A stretch of DNA of 64,000 nucleotides from Lactobacillus amylovorus DSM 20531 (GTDB lineage: Bacteria > Bacillota > Bacilli > Lactobacillales > Lactobacillaceae): positions 310,001 through 374,000 of the forward strand of contig NZ_CP017706.1 of NCBI RefSeq assembly GCF_002706375.1, written 5' to 3'. The notes beneath the pieces are model-generated. The model was not told where the DNA came from. It made no database searches and saw nothing but the letters and a program-made list of their open reading frames with translations. Positions within the stretch are counted from its first letter, which is position 1. The number at the start of each line of letters is the position of its first letter. Positions 17,786 to 24,289 of the stretch are shown here, one piece after another. The translations under genes and the position numbers were made by a program.

Positions 17786-18272
17786 GCTGTAAATCCTCCT
17801 TTGCTAAAGTGTCCATCATCTTATCAAGCAACAACTCAACATCTGCACCATTGTCTTCCATTGCCTTAGCCCTAGCTTCAGCAACTCTTGCATCAGCATT
17901 AGCTTTACGAATTTTGGCTTTATCCAGTTCAGGAGTTGAATTATCTGAAAGTTGACCGCCCATCTTTAAAATTGTTATCGCTGATTGCATTTGTACCATT
18001 TCTGACTTGGCGTGAATCATTAAATAATAAAGGTGATTTAACGCTTTAGGAACATAAGTATTTTTTACTGTAATTTTCAAATACTGTTCTTTAGCTGCTA
18101 TAAATAATTCATCATTTTTCCAGTTACGAATAGTTCTATCTGTTCTTTCAACTAGTTTTCCTATTTGTTCCTCTGTTAAATCATCTTCAACCATTGATTT
18201 AACAGCTGTTTGCTTTCGTCCATCTAGTTCAAAAAAAGGGCCTTTACCGGAAATTTTAGGAAACTTATTCAC
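17772..18272 (-). CDS. Terminase small subunit
   Basis: A 166-residue protein with an N-terminal helix-turn-helix ('DDLTEEQIGKLVERTDRTIR', followed by NWKNDE) that recognises phage DNA, and a helical oligomerisation region with 'KALNHLYYLMIHAKSEMVQM'. The start is a GTG at 18,272 behind a GGTGAG site. It is immediately upstream of the large terminase with overlap, so the two are co-translated. It would define the packaging start. Confidence 0.9.
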   Translation of the reverse strand: MNKFPKISGKGPFFELDGRKQTAVKSMVEDDLTEEQIGKLVERTDRTIRNWKNDELFIAAKEQYLKITVKNTYVPKALNHLYYLMIHAKSEMVQMQSAITILKMGGQLSDNSTPELDKAKIRKANADARVAEARAKAMEDNGADVELLLDKMMDTLAKEDLQHGSK

Positions 18273-18337
18273 ACCATCTCACCACCCCTTTTCTTCTAAA
18301 AAAATCTTTGAGCTGCTTTCCATTTCTTTAATCAAAG

Positions 18338-19061
18338 CTAAGCATTTTCGATTCTTTGCTTAGCTATTTCAAAATATTCTTTATCTAATTCCATACCAAT
18401 AAAATTACGGTTTAATTGCTTGGCAGCCACACCAGTTGAGCCACTACCCATGCAATTATCTAAAACTGTCATGCCTTCATCTGTATAAGTTTTAATTAGA
18501 TATTTCAATAGCTTAACTGGCTTTTGCGTTGGGTGTAATGAATGTTTATTTTTGTTTTTAAATTTAATTACATCGATTGGGAATCTTTCTCCATTTGAAC
18601 TTGTTGGTTTATATTTTTTGATCTTTAAATCATAATTTTGGGATTCGCTATTGGCATTACCTTTGTACGGCTTGAAGCCCATTCTCATTTGTGGGTTATA
18701 AATTGGCAAATGCTTATAAAACACGTATATATTTTCATGTGCTTTCATCGGCATTTTATGGCAACTCAAAAAAACCTACTGGCATTGTTTTTTGCCAGAT
18801 CCATTCATAGCGATAAGGCATTTTGCTAGGCGCATTCATGATTAAACTTGCACCAAATTTTCCCATACCAAACAACAGAACAGCACCATGATCTTTTATG
18901 ATCCTTTGGTACTGTTCAAATAATGGCTCCAGCGGAATAATTGAATCCCACTTATTAGCTGTCATTCCATAGGGCAAGTCAGCCAATATAAGGTCAATAG
19001 AGTTGGTTTTCACTTCTTTCAGTAGCTCCAAGCAATCGCCTTGTAATAGTGTTTCTGTCAA
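18338..19061 (-). pseudogene. Phage DNA methyltransferase (beta-class N4/N6), frameshifted in an A7/T7 run
   Basis: Two ORFs make one enzyme. The first (19,061-18,756) has 'LLQGDCLELLKEVKTNSIDL' and the catalytic DLPY motif (ADLPYGMTANKWD). The second (to 18,338) has HPTQKP and the S-adenosylmethionine motif 'VLDNCMGSGSTGVAAKQLN'. Catalytic motif first and SAM motif second marks the beta class of adenine/cytosine-N4 methyltransferases. Removing one base from the seven-T run (18,768-18,774) restores a continuous frame reading VGFLSCHKMPMKAHENIYVF. Such enzymes often accompany the terminase and may mask phage DNA. The break may be genuine inactivation, phase variation in the homopolymer, or a sequencing error. 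Confidence 0.85.
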
Positions 19062-19138
19062 GTTATAACCTCCATATTATTCCTAACTGCGCCTTATTTT
19101 TACGTAAAATAAAAAGCCAGCTTTGCTGACTTGAATTA

Positions 19139-19210
19139 AAACCTAGGATGGACTTGCACCATCATCGTTGACTTAGAATGTCATGTTTTCTCTAATTAAA
19201 CTACTAGGTT
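19139..19210 (-). tRNA. Candidate phage tRNA-Arg(TCT)
   Basis: A 72-nt cloverleaf can be drawn by eye. It has a perfect 7-bp acceptor AACCTAG/CTAGGTT, a D stem GTTT/AAAC, and an anticodon arm TGAC/GTCA with loop ATTCTAA giving anticodon TCT (reads AGA). The T stem is GATGG/CCATC with loop TGCAAGT. Unusual points are the A-A mismatch closing the anticodon stem, a D loop without GG, G instead of T at the second T-loop position, and no encoded CCA. A tRNA for AGA would suit an AT-rich phage in a host that prefers CGT arginine codons. Confidence 0.6.
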
Positions 19211-19310
19211 TCTTAATACGATTAAGAATTAAATATGCTCTTTGACAAATAATTTTGAAAGGACATCTAATGATGTATTCTCGCATAGCAAGAACTAAGC
19301 AATAGCCTTA

Positions 19311-19392
19311 TAAGCGCATCTGGACTTACACCAGAACCACCGCTACTGCAATAGTCGGACGTGTCTTTTTGCTCGTGAGAGTTTTTGCGCTT
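19311..19392 (-). tRNA. tRNA-like fold, aberrant (identity not assigned)
   Basis: An 82-nt element with a perfect 7-bp acceptor AAGCGCA/TGCGCTT and, directly next to the 3' strand, a perfect T stem TCTGG/CCAGA with 7-nt loop TGTAAGT. The middle folds as CCG(A)CTA / TAGCGG with a six-base loop TTGCAG and a short CTC/GAG stem, so neither D arm nor anticodon loop is standard. It could be a decayed or intron-like phage tRNA, or a structured RNA imitating tRNA. The paired acceptor and T arms make chance unlikely. Confidence 0.4.
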
Positions 19393-19457
19393 TACCCTGT
19401 TATTTAAAAATAAATTTCAAGGAGCAACTTATTTAATGGCGCTTGCTAACGCCACTA

Positions 19458-19554
19458 AGGATGATGCAGGATTTCCACCTGCACTGTGTACACATCAGTT
19501 GTAGTCAAAAGGAGACTTCATTCGTCACTCATAATATTCGTACAAATATCATCC
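19458..19554 (-). tRNA. tRNA-like fold with long variable arm (identity not assigned)
   Basis: A 97-nt element with perfect 7-bp acceptor GGATGAT/ATCATCC adjoining a perfect T stem GCAGG/CCTGC with 7-nt loop TGGAAAT. Before the T stem is a hairpin ACTG(A)TGTG/CACAGT that would be a long variable arm, and before that an AGTC/GACT stem with a seven-base loop TCCTTTT. The D arm is irregular and the anticodon is not certain. Either a degenerate class II phage tRNA or a tRNA-like structured RNA. Confidence 0.38.
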
Positions 19555-19682
19555 TCGAAAGAAAATAAAAATGTTATTTATCGAAATCTTGGGGAGGTAT
19601 TTCCTTAATTTTTCGACAATACTATAATAACGTGGTTTCGCTCCGCACGGAGTGCGTACTTAATTCGTACATTGTACGTCCG

Positions 19683-20123
19683 TCAAGTGTACGCAAGTAA
19701 TCTTATGACTTTATCACAATGATTTTTTGTCTGCCATCCTTCAAAAGAATAGGCAAAAGTAAGTAATGCTCTTTTTCTATAAGCCGCAAAGGATGTATGT
19801 TCTCTATAAACAAGGGGTTGAATATCAACCCATCTTTGATGCTTAATGTATAAACCTATTAATATTTTTTGAGAAACAAGATCAACACCATGATATAGAG
19901 CATCATGAACTGATTTTACAACGCTCTGTGCATCTAAGCCGTTAATTAACTTAGTTTCAATACCATTAGCTTTACTTGAACTGTAATTCTCTTCAAAACT
20001 AGGTGACGACAAATCAATCATTCGGCTACCACTCATAAGAACAATTTTTTCCAAATCGTCTTTAAAAAAGTCACTTACATTCTTGCATGTTTTTACAGCA
20101 TCAATTTTAGGTACCAACTCCAT
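19683..20123 (-). CDS. ArpU-type late transcription regulator
   Basis: A 146-residue protein matching ArpU family phage transcriptional regulators of Gram-positive prophages: a helical N-terminus 'AVKTCKNVSDFFKDDLEKIV', a central disordered Ser/Pro part, and a C-terminal 'RKRALLTFAYSFEGWQ' helical motif. ArpU-type proteins lie just upstream of the terminase block and are thought to switch on late genes. Here the 620-bp non-coding region that follows would hold its target promoter. The family call is by pattern and position. Confidence 0.75.
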   Translation of the reverse strand: MELVPKIDAVKTCKNVSDFFKDDLEKIVLMSGSRMIDLSSPSFEENYSSSKANGIETKLINGLDAQSVVKSVHDALYHGVDLVSQKILIGLYIKHQRWVDIQPLVYREHTSFAAYRKRALLTFAYSFEGWQTKNHCDKVIRLLAYT

Positions 20124-20127
20124 ATAA

Positions 20128-20247
20128 TTACTCCATGTTTATATATTTTTTAATTGCTTTAGAAGCCACCATTGAAATAGGTTCATTAGTTTTCTTACAA
20201 TATTTCGCCAATTCGTCAAAAACTGGCGTATCAATTATAATTTTCAT
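20128..20247 (-). CDS. Tiny ribbon-helix-helix-like protein
   Basis: A 39-residue ORF starting MKIIIDTPVFDEL, with helices KYCKKTNE and SMVASKAIKKYI: one short beta strand followed by two helices, the layout of Arc/CopG ribbon-helix-helix DNA-binding proteins, although shorter than most. AAGG lies a few bases upstream of the ATG, overlapping the stop of the preceding gene. It ends three bases before the ArpU-type gene's ATG region, so the two are probably co-translated. It may regulate the late switch. Confidence 0.6.
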   Translation of the reverse strand: MKIIIDTPVFDELAKYCKKTNEPISMVASKAIKKYINME

Positions 20248-20251
20248 TTTA

Positions 20252-20803
20252 TCATCCTTTCCATGCTTCATTCAGCCATGAATCAATACCATGCTTTACA
20301 AACACAATAGATTGGCGAACAGCATATGTGCAGTCGTCGGGCAAATCGCCCCAATAAAACGATACTTCTGAAATTTCGTAGCCCAGCTTAGGGATTAGAT
20401 TCAAAATAGCTTTGGAGTTAAAGCTATTAGAGATTTTTGCAATTCTAGTCATGCCTTTAACATAAGTAGTATAGAAATCTGGTTGACCATCTTTAGTTAA
20501 TTTGTATTTAAAGAGAGGTTTGTATTTCAAACCATAGAATTCTCTTACACGTTGTACTGCAGGCTGTCCTACATGAAGTATTTCATAAATTGCATGTGCT
20601 GGATAACCATATTCCAGCATTTTCTTAATTTCAAAATCAAGATCATCTGGCTCAAACGTTTTTACAGCTCTATGACCAATTGCAATTAAATTTTGTGCCT
20701 TAATCAAATCTGGATCATTTTCAGGAGTTTCACTAATTGAACCATATTTTATTTCAGCTCTGTGAATATAAATTAAGGCTTTCTGATATTTAGTTAAATT
20801 CAT
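20252..20803 (-). CDS. Phage protein with possible helix-turn-helix
   Basis: A 183-residue protein I do not recognise. Residues about 58-92 ('EIKKMLEYGYPAHAIYEILH', then VGQPAVQRVREFYG) look like a helix-turn-helix of the kind that scans for promoters. The C-terminal half is beta/alpha with several aromatic residues. It lies at the end of the early region and upstream of the RHH-like and ArpU-type genes, so a regulatory role is plausible but inferred. Confidence 0.7.
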   Translation of the reverse strand: MNLTKYQKALIYIHRAEIKYGSISETPENDPDLIKAQNLIAIGHRAVKTFEPDDLDFEIKKMLEYGYPAHAIYEILHVGQPAVQRVREFYGLKYKPLFKYKLTKDGQPDFYTTYVKGMTRIAKISNSFNSKAILNLIPKLGYEISEVSFYWGDLPDDCTYAVRQSIVFVKHGIDSWLNEAWKG

Positions 20804-20925
20804 CTAAACCACCTTCTCCACACACACACTTTTTACACTTTAAAAACGATTTTAAAGACCCTCAGAGCGTTTTTTAAATTGCTGAGCATAGTTACACTAG
20901 GTTACATAAAAAGCTTTCTAAAGGG
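20804..20925 (-). repeat. Intergenic stretch with GTAAC-type repeats (weak relative of modules A and B)
   Basis: A 122-bp gap after the VRR-NUC gene. Read on the minus strand it contains TATGTAACC, TAGTGTAAC and AAAGTGTAAA words and a GCTCAGC / GCTCTGAG pair. It lacks the long AT core and the 17-bp motif of modules A and B but shares GTAAC-like repeats right after a gene end. Confidence 0.4.
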
Positions 20926-21264
20926 CTAATAACCGAATCCACATAAAGCACCATCAACTATCATTAGAGCGTCTTGAACGCTTCGTGCAATTCCATGAAT
21001 CACATTATGAGATGCAAGAAATTCATGAAATCTCAATTGATCTGGTCTAGGTTTACCTGTTTTTGATTTAACTTCAATAAAAAATATTTGATTATCAACC
21101 CAACGAAAGCCCATTAAATCAGGAAATCCTTGAGGTAATCCAGTATCAAACCAGCGATGATCTATTGTTTGCACTTTACCTACATTAGTTCTAAAAACAC
21201 TACATTTGTGCTGTGACAAAGCCACTTGAATTTCTCTTTGAATATTATGTTCTTCACTCGCCAT
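20926..21264 (-). CDS. VRR-NUC domain nuclease
   Basis: A 112-residue PD-(D/E)XK nuclease of the VRR-NUC family. The active site reads from 'GLPQGFPDLMGFRW' (catalytic Asp) to 'IFFIEVKSKTGKPRPDQLRF' (E-x-K and the following helix). Proteins of this size are common in phage early/middle regions and are proposed to act as Holliday-junction or flap nucleases. The neighbours are small unknown ORFs upstream and a regulator downstream. Confidence 0.9.
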   Translation of the reverse strand: MASEEHNIQREIQVALSQHKCSVFRTNVGKVQTIDHRWFDTGLPQGFPDLMGFRWVDNQIFFIEVKSKTGKPRPDQLRFHEFLASHNVIHGIARSVQDALMIVDGALCGFGY

Positions 21265-21265
21265 A

Positions 21266-21427
21266 TCAAATACCTCTAAACATTAATACAATCAGAATAA
21301 TATCGATTACAGTTAATCCTAAGCCTAGCCAAGTTTGCGTTAGTTCTTCATCTGCATTTTTGATTAAATCGTAAAATAAACAATTTGCGATCAAAACAAT
21401 GAACCACCAGCTTACAATCATTATCAT
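21266..21427 (-). CDS. Small membrane protein
   Basis: A 53-residue ORF (begins MIMIVSWWFIVLIANC) with two hydrophobic segments, about residues 3-18 and 33-50, separated by a charged loop KNADEEL. Its ATG overlaps the stop of the upstream gene (ATGA), and it ends just before the VRR-NUC start, so it is likely translated. Function unknown. Confidence 0.6.
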   Translation of the reverse strand: MIMIVSWWFIVLIANCLFYDLIKNADEELTQTWLGLGLTVIDIILIVLMFRGI

Positions 21428-21609
21428 TTAATCACCCGACCTCGCCCGTAATGTTTATAAATTGCATCAACAGCAGCTTCATAAGTTTTGAATGTGCCTA
21501 AGCTGCATTGATAACTATCTTTCCACCACAGTTCAAAAGATCCAGCATTAGTTTCAACTACATTTAAGATTGGAGTGCCATCAACACAAGTAATATAAAA
21601 TGAACTCAT
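21424..21609 (-). CDS. Small phage protein of unknown function
   Basis: A 61-residue protein (starts MSSFYITCVDGTPILNVVE) with a predicted beta hairpin N-terminus and 'FKTYEAAVDAIYKHYG' helix; it ends in a basic RGRVIK. It shares one base with the upstream gene's start region and four with the next one, indicating a compact operon. I recognise no family. Confidence 0.6.
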   Translation of the reverse strand: MSSFYITCVDGTPILNVVETNAGSFELWWKDSYQCSLGTFKTYEAAVDAIYKHYGRGRVIK

Positions 21610-21821
21610 TATTTTTCCTCTATATATTCAACGATTGCCGTTATCATGGCAGTCGTTATCGTTCCGAGACCAGATACACCAGTATGGGACACCCAATCAT
21701 TATTAACATATCGATGTAAGATTTTTATGTTAGGATGCCGTGAAAACCAATCATTTACTTGGTCTTCGAAATCGTCTGCTTTTAGAACGAATATTTTAAT
21801 TTTTATTTGTTCCTTGTCCAT
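21609..21821 (-). CDS. Small phage protein of unknown function
   Basis: A 70-residue protein (starts MDKEQIKIKIFVLKADDFED) that looks like a small alpha/beta fold: strand IKIKIFVL, helix EDQVNDWFSRH, strand IKILHRYV, and a closing helix ITTAMITAIVEYIEEK. Similar small proteins are scattered through lactic acid bacterial phages; no function is known to me. RBS 'AGAGAGG' region upstream. Confidence 0.55.
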   Translation of the reverse strand: MDKEQIKIKIFVLKADDFEDQVNDWFSRHPNIKILHRYVNNDWVSHTGVSGLGTITTAMITAIVEYIEEK

Positions 21822-21846
21822 TGTTGTTTGCCTCTCTTTTCTCTTA

Positions 21847-22029
21847 TCACTGCTTACTGAAGAAAATGTAAAACAATATCATAAAATTAATTGCACCAAT
21901 CCAAAAAGAATTAATAGCTGGGACATATCTGTTTTCATGATGATTCGATCCATAAACACACCAGACAATCAACGCTACAGAAAGAAAAATCACAGTAGCT
22001 TGAGCATCGCTTTGAGTCATAGTTGGCAT
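21847..22029 (-). CDS. Small membrane protein
   Basis: A 60-residue protein with two clear hydrophobic helices (about residues 9-27, VIFLSVALIVWCVYG, and 40-57, FWIGAINFMILFYIFF) and a short His/Glu-rich loop between. It abuts the zinc-ribbon protein gene without a gap (stop and start adjacent). Function unknown; small two-helix membrane proteins of phages can act in exclusion or lysis timing. Confidence 0.55.
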   Translation of the reverse strand: MPTMTQSDAQATVIFLSVALIVWCVYGSNHHENRYVPAINSFWIGAINFMILFYIFFSKQ

Positions 22030-22296
22030 TTATTTTTCCTCCATCAAATTACGCCCACACATAGGGCAAAATTTAATAGCTGTTGCATCGCCATCGCTTG
22101 AATAAAACTCGTTGTCACTATGTAAAGTAACTAAGAAAAAGTAACCATTTTTCTGTTTTAAAAAAGCATATTCAAAGCCATCGCTCCACTCCGAGCCATA
22201 CATCACTTCTTCAGGGATGTACTCACCACTGTAAATCTCAGCTCCGATATTGTCAGGATGTTTAAAATTACAATAAATGCACCTATTTTCGCTCAT
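22030..22296 (-). CDS. Small zinc-ribbon protein
   Basis: An 88-residue protein with two Cys pairs, CIYC near the N-terminus and CPMC near the C-terminus (FCPMCGRNLMEEK), which together would bind one zinc as a rubredoxin-like knuckle. In between is an acidic/aromatic beta region. Similar proteins are frequent in phage early regions of lactobacilli. No defined role. Confidence 0.65.
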   Translation of the reverse strand: MSENRCIYCNFKHPDNIGAEIYSGEYIPEEVMYGSEWSDGFEYAFLKQKNGYFFLVTLHSDNEFYSSDGDATAIKFCPMCGRNLMEEK

Positions 22297-22456
22297 TGTA
22301 TTTCATTCCCTGCTGGCAGTATTTAATGATTTCATGTGCTAGGCCATCAATTTCTAAGTAATCTGGCTTAAGTGCGTTAGCCTTTTGTGCAATCATCATC
22401 GCTAGATTACTGATGTTCTCATCAGTGTGATAATTAAAACCATATCTAATACTCAT
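22283..22456 (-). CDS. Small phage protein, overlapping frame
   Basis: A 57-residue ORF (begins MSIRYGFNYHTDENISNLA, ends YNERK). An AGAGG sits nine bases before its ATG, and the frame overlaps the preceding gene's 3' end and the next gene's first codons, the compact layout seen elsewhere in this operon. The helical 'MIAQKANALKPDYLEIDG' part gives no recognisable family. Confidence 0.55.
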   Translation of the reverse strand: MSIRYGFNYHTDENISNLAMMIAQKANALKPDYLEIDGLAHEIIKYCQQGMKYNERK

Positions 22457-22838
22457 CTTTATTAACCTCTACAGGAATATTCTCTAATCCATAATTTTTT
22501 TCTGATTGAAAATCCTTATCGCTACCCCAATACTGAGCTTTTAAACCAGCATTTTGTTTCTTATACAACTTATGAAAAGCTTTAACTGTTACTTTTTTTA
22601 AATTCCAATCACAGTAAGTAATGTCATCATCGCATTCAGGTTTCCACAAAGCGTAATTTCTATGTTTTTGCATGGCTACGTTTAAAGTGAAATATTCCTG
22701 ATTATTGATTTTTTCTAAGGCTGTTTTGATTTGATCAATTGGTTCTTCTACAAACAAAGTCATGGAATTAAAGCCGATTGCGATAATTACTGCAGTATGT
22801 GGGCGGCATTCTGTTAATGCCACTTTATCTTCTGTCAT
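22446..22838 (-). CDS. Phage protein of unknown function
   Basis: A 130-residue protein (starts MTEDKVALTECRPHTAVIIA). The N-terminal part is hydrophobic ('VIIAIGFNSMTLFVEEPID') and the C-terminal part is basic and aromatic. The spacing (14 bases) to the preceding gene and overlap with the next imply co-translation. Unknown family. Confidence 0.6.
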   Translation of the reverse strand: MTEDKVALTECRPHTAVIIAIGFNSMTLFVEEPIDQIKTALEKINNQEYFTLNVAMQKHRNYALWKPECDDDITYCDWNLKKVTVKAFHKLYKKQNAGLKAQYWGSDKDFQSEKNYGLENIPVEVNKDEY

Positions 22839-22852
22839 CTTTATGCTCCTTT

Positions 22853-23287
22853 TTAATTCTCTTTATTATCAAATTTCTTTAATAACCGTCTTTCTTTTTC
22901 ACTCCTAGCACCGCATTCTGCGATTGCTGAAAGATACTCACCTTGAAAGATCTCTTTCCATCCGTTTAGTGATTTCATTTTGTTTAATTGCTCACTAATT
23001 CTAATTGCTAATGGAGCCGTAGCCTCCATGAATCCTTCCTTGGTTGCACATTGAAGCCAGGCTGTTATAAAGCTCATTGGCTTACTATCAAATAGCTTCA
23101 AGCTATCTAATGAGTAAGCTTCAATATTAATGCCATTAGAGTATTTTCTGGGGACAAAAATGAATTTATAGCCTTTAATAACAACGATCGTGCCGTATCC
23201 TTTTTGCCATTTTCCGTTTATATCTAGCTCAACAGCGATTTGATCTCCGTATGCAATTTCTTCCACTCTTTTATTTTTCATCTTCAT
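22853..23287 (-). CDS. Phage protein of unknown function
   Basis: A 144-residue protein. Its N-terminus has the 'VEEIAYGDQIAVELDINGKW' and 'YGTIVVIKGYKFIFVPRKYS' strands suggesting an SH3-like or beta-barrel start; the rest is helical (TAWLQCATKEGFMEA). It overlaps the HNH endonuclease gene by 17 bases. A 'DUF'-type phage protein cannot be named with confidence. Confidence 0.6.
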   Translation of the reverse strand: MKMKNKRVEEIAYGDQIAVELDINGKWQKGYGTIVVIKGYKFIFVPRKYSNGINIEAYSLDSLKLFDSKPMSFITAWLQCATKEGFMEATAPLAIRISEQLNKMKSLNGWKEIFQGEYLSAIAECGARSEKERRLLKKFDNKEN

Positions 23288-23873
23288 GTTCCTTAAGGTA
23301 TTTATAAATATATCCTTTAACTTGCTTTACTTTTCCACGACAGCAATTGGAAACACTTCCTTGACGAATGTTATTATTTTTAGCTGCTTCAACTTGTGAA
23401 GAATATTTTTCTAAAAATTTACCATCTAAAGTAAATTTCAAGACTGGAGTTGAAGTCTTTCTACCATTTTCAATAGCGATTTTTTGATATTTATGCTGTT
23501 TCAAAGTTTTAGCTACATTTTGATTATGGTTACCATAATTAAGATTATATTTGGCTGTGCACCATTCTAAATTTTCTACTTTATTATTTGTTACATCTTC
23601 ATCTTTATGATTAACCTGTGGCCAGCCATTAGGATTAGGAATAAATGCTTGAGCAACTAATCTATGAACACGATACTGTTTTGCCTTACCTGCCTTAGAC
23701 AATGTAACAAACAAGTACCCTGATTTTTGAGAACTGGCTTTTAAAATTTTTCCATTTTGGAACCAATGCCGTCCTTGATCATAAATAATACGATCTAAGC
23801 TTCTAACCCTTCCTAAAGTAGATACCTGATATAGTCCTTTATAATCTGAAATATCACACCATATTTCTTCCAT
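23271..23873 (-). CDS. NUMOD4-HNH-NUMOD1 homing-type endonuclease
   Basis: A 200-residue endonuclease with three recognisable parts. These are an N-terminal NUMOD4 module (EEIWCDISDYKGLYQVSTLG), a central HNH nuclease (HRLVAQAFIPNPNGWPQVNH, then DEDVTNNKVENLEWCT) and a C-terminal NUMOD1 DNA-binding repeat ('TLDGKFLEKYSSQVEAAK'). Free-standing enzymes of this type behave as homing elements in phage genomes. It sits between two small-gene blocks, overlapping the gene downstream. Confidence 0.93.
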   Translation of the reverse strand: MEEIWCDISDYKGLYQVSTLGRVRSLDRIIYDQGRHWFQNGKILKASSQKSGYLFVTLSKAGKAKQYRVHRLVAQAFIPNPNGWPQVNHKDEDVTNNKVENLEWCTAKYNLNYGNHNQNVAKTLKQHKYQKIAIENGRKTSTPVLKFTLDGKFLEKYSSQVEAAKNNNIRQGSVSNCCRGKVKQVKGYIYKYLKEHEDEK

Positions 23874-23874
23874 T

Positions 23875-24165
23875 TTACTTACTTGTCCTTTCGCGTTCTT
23901 TTAGATACTTGTACAACAATAGTCCATATCCTGAAATATCGAGTGCAGTATCTGCTAATGATTCATCTTTAACCTTTTCTTTGCCACCATTAGCAGTTAA
24001 GTTCTCTAAGCGGTTGAATTTGTCTTCAAGCCTTACAACTGCTGCAATAATTCCGAATTTATCTACAGATCTGCTAAAGCTATCGCCATAATCTTTGTTT
24101 TTATTTTCTAAAGTAACAGCTAAATGATTTGTGTAGTCCTTAAAAGGATTAGATTCATTTACCAT
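23875..24165 (-). CDS. Nmad1 / DUF1599 family protein
   Basis: A 96-residue protein. 'NKNKDYGDSFSRSVDKFGII' followed by 'VVRLEDKFNRLENL' and 'DESLADTALDISGYGLLLY' match the DUF1599/Nmad1 family, named from association with nucleotide modification and resembling MazG-like folds. In phages it is thought to act on nucleotides or modified DNA precursors, but the reaction is not established. Its start overlaps a short truncated frame upstream by a few bases. Confidence 0.7.
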   Translation of the reverse strand: MVNESNPFKDYTNHLAVTLENKNKDYGDSFSRSVDKFGIIAAVVRLEDKFNRLENLTANGGKEKVKDESLADTALDISGYGLLLYKYLKERERTSK

Positions 24166-24289
24166 ATAAAATCCTTTCTAGTTTTTGAACCAATTGATTA
24201 GCATCATTTTTATCGTCATAATCAATTAATCTGATAATTCCATCAAGTGACTTCCACACTGATGAGGTGTAGTAAATTAACTGATACCG
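24155..24289 (-). pseudogene. C-terminal remnant of a small phage protein
   Basis: An open frame of 45 codons with protein-like composition (contains YQLIYYTSSVWKSLDGII and 'DYDDKNDANQLVQKLERIL') and no ATG. An upstream in-frame stop sits at 24,290 exactly where the non-coding module B begins. A GTG at 24,259 has no visible ribosome site. The 3' end overlaps the Nmad1 start as real genes here do. This suggests a gene whose 5' part was lost or replaced when module B arose. Low confidence. Confidence 0.35.

Larger units (their letters stand above)
19062..19682 (-). other. Long non-coding region upstream of late genes
   Basis: About 620 bp without a supported gene, between the ArpU-like regulator and the methyltransferase. 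It holds one tRNA candidate, two tRNA-like folds, and additional inverted repeats near 19,634-19,690 (for instance a CGCTCCG / CGGAGTGCG hairpin and repeated GTACG words). The late promoter activated by the ArpU-type protein is expected in or near this stretch. A large structured RNA of the kind found beside phage tRNAs (ROOL or GOLLD) is a possibility that needs a covariance search. Confidence 0.55.

Noticed and set aside
19062..19682. Cobalamin-type or T-box riboswitch in the non-coding region
   Set aside because: No match to conserved elements I can recall and no metabolic gene downstream; tRNA-like folds explain the main hairpins better.
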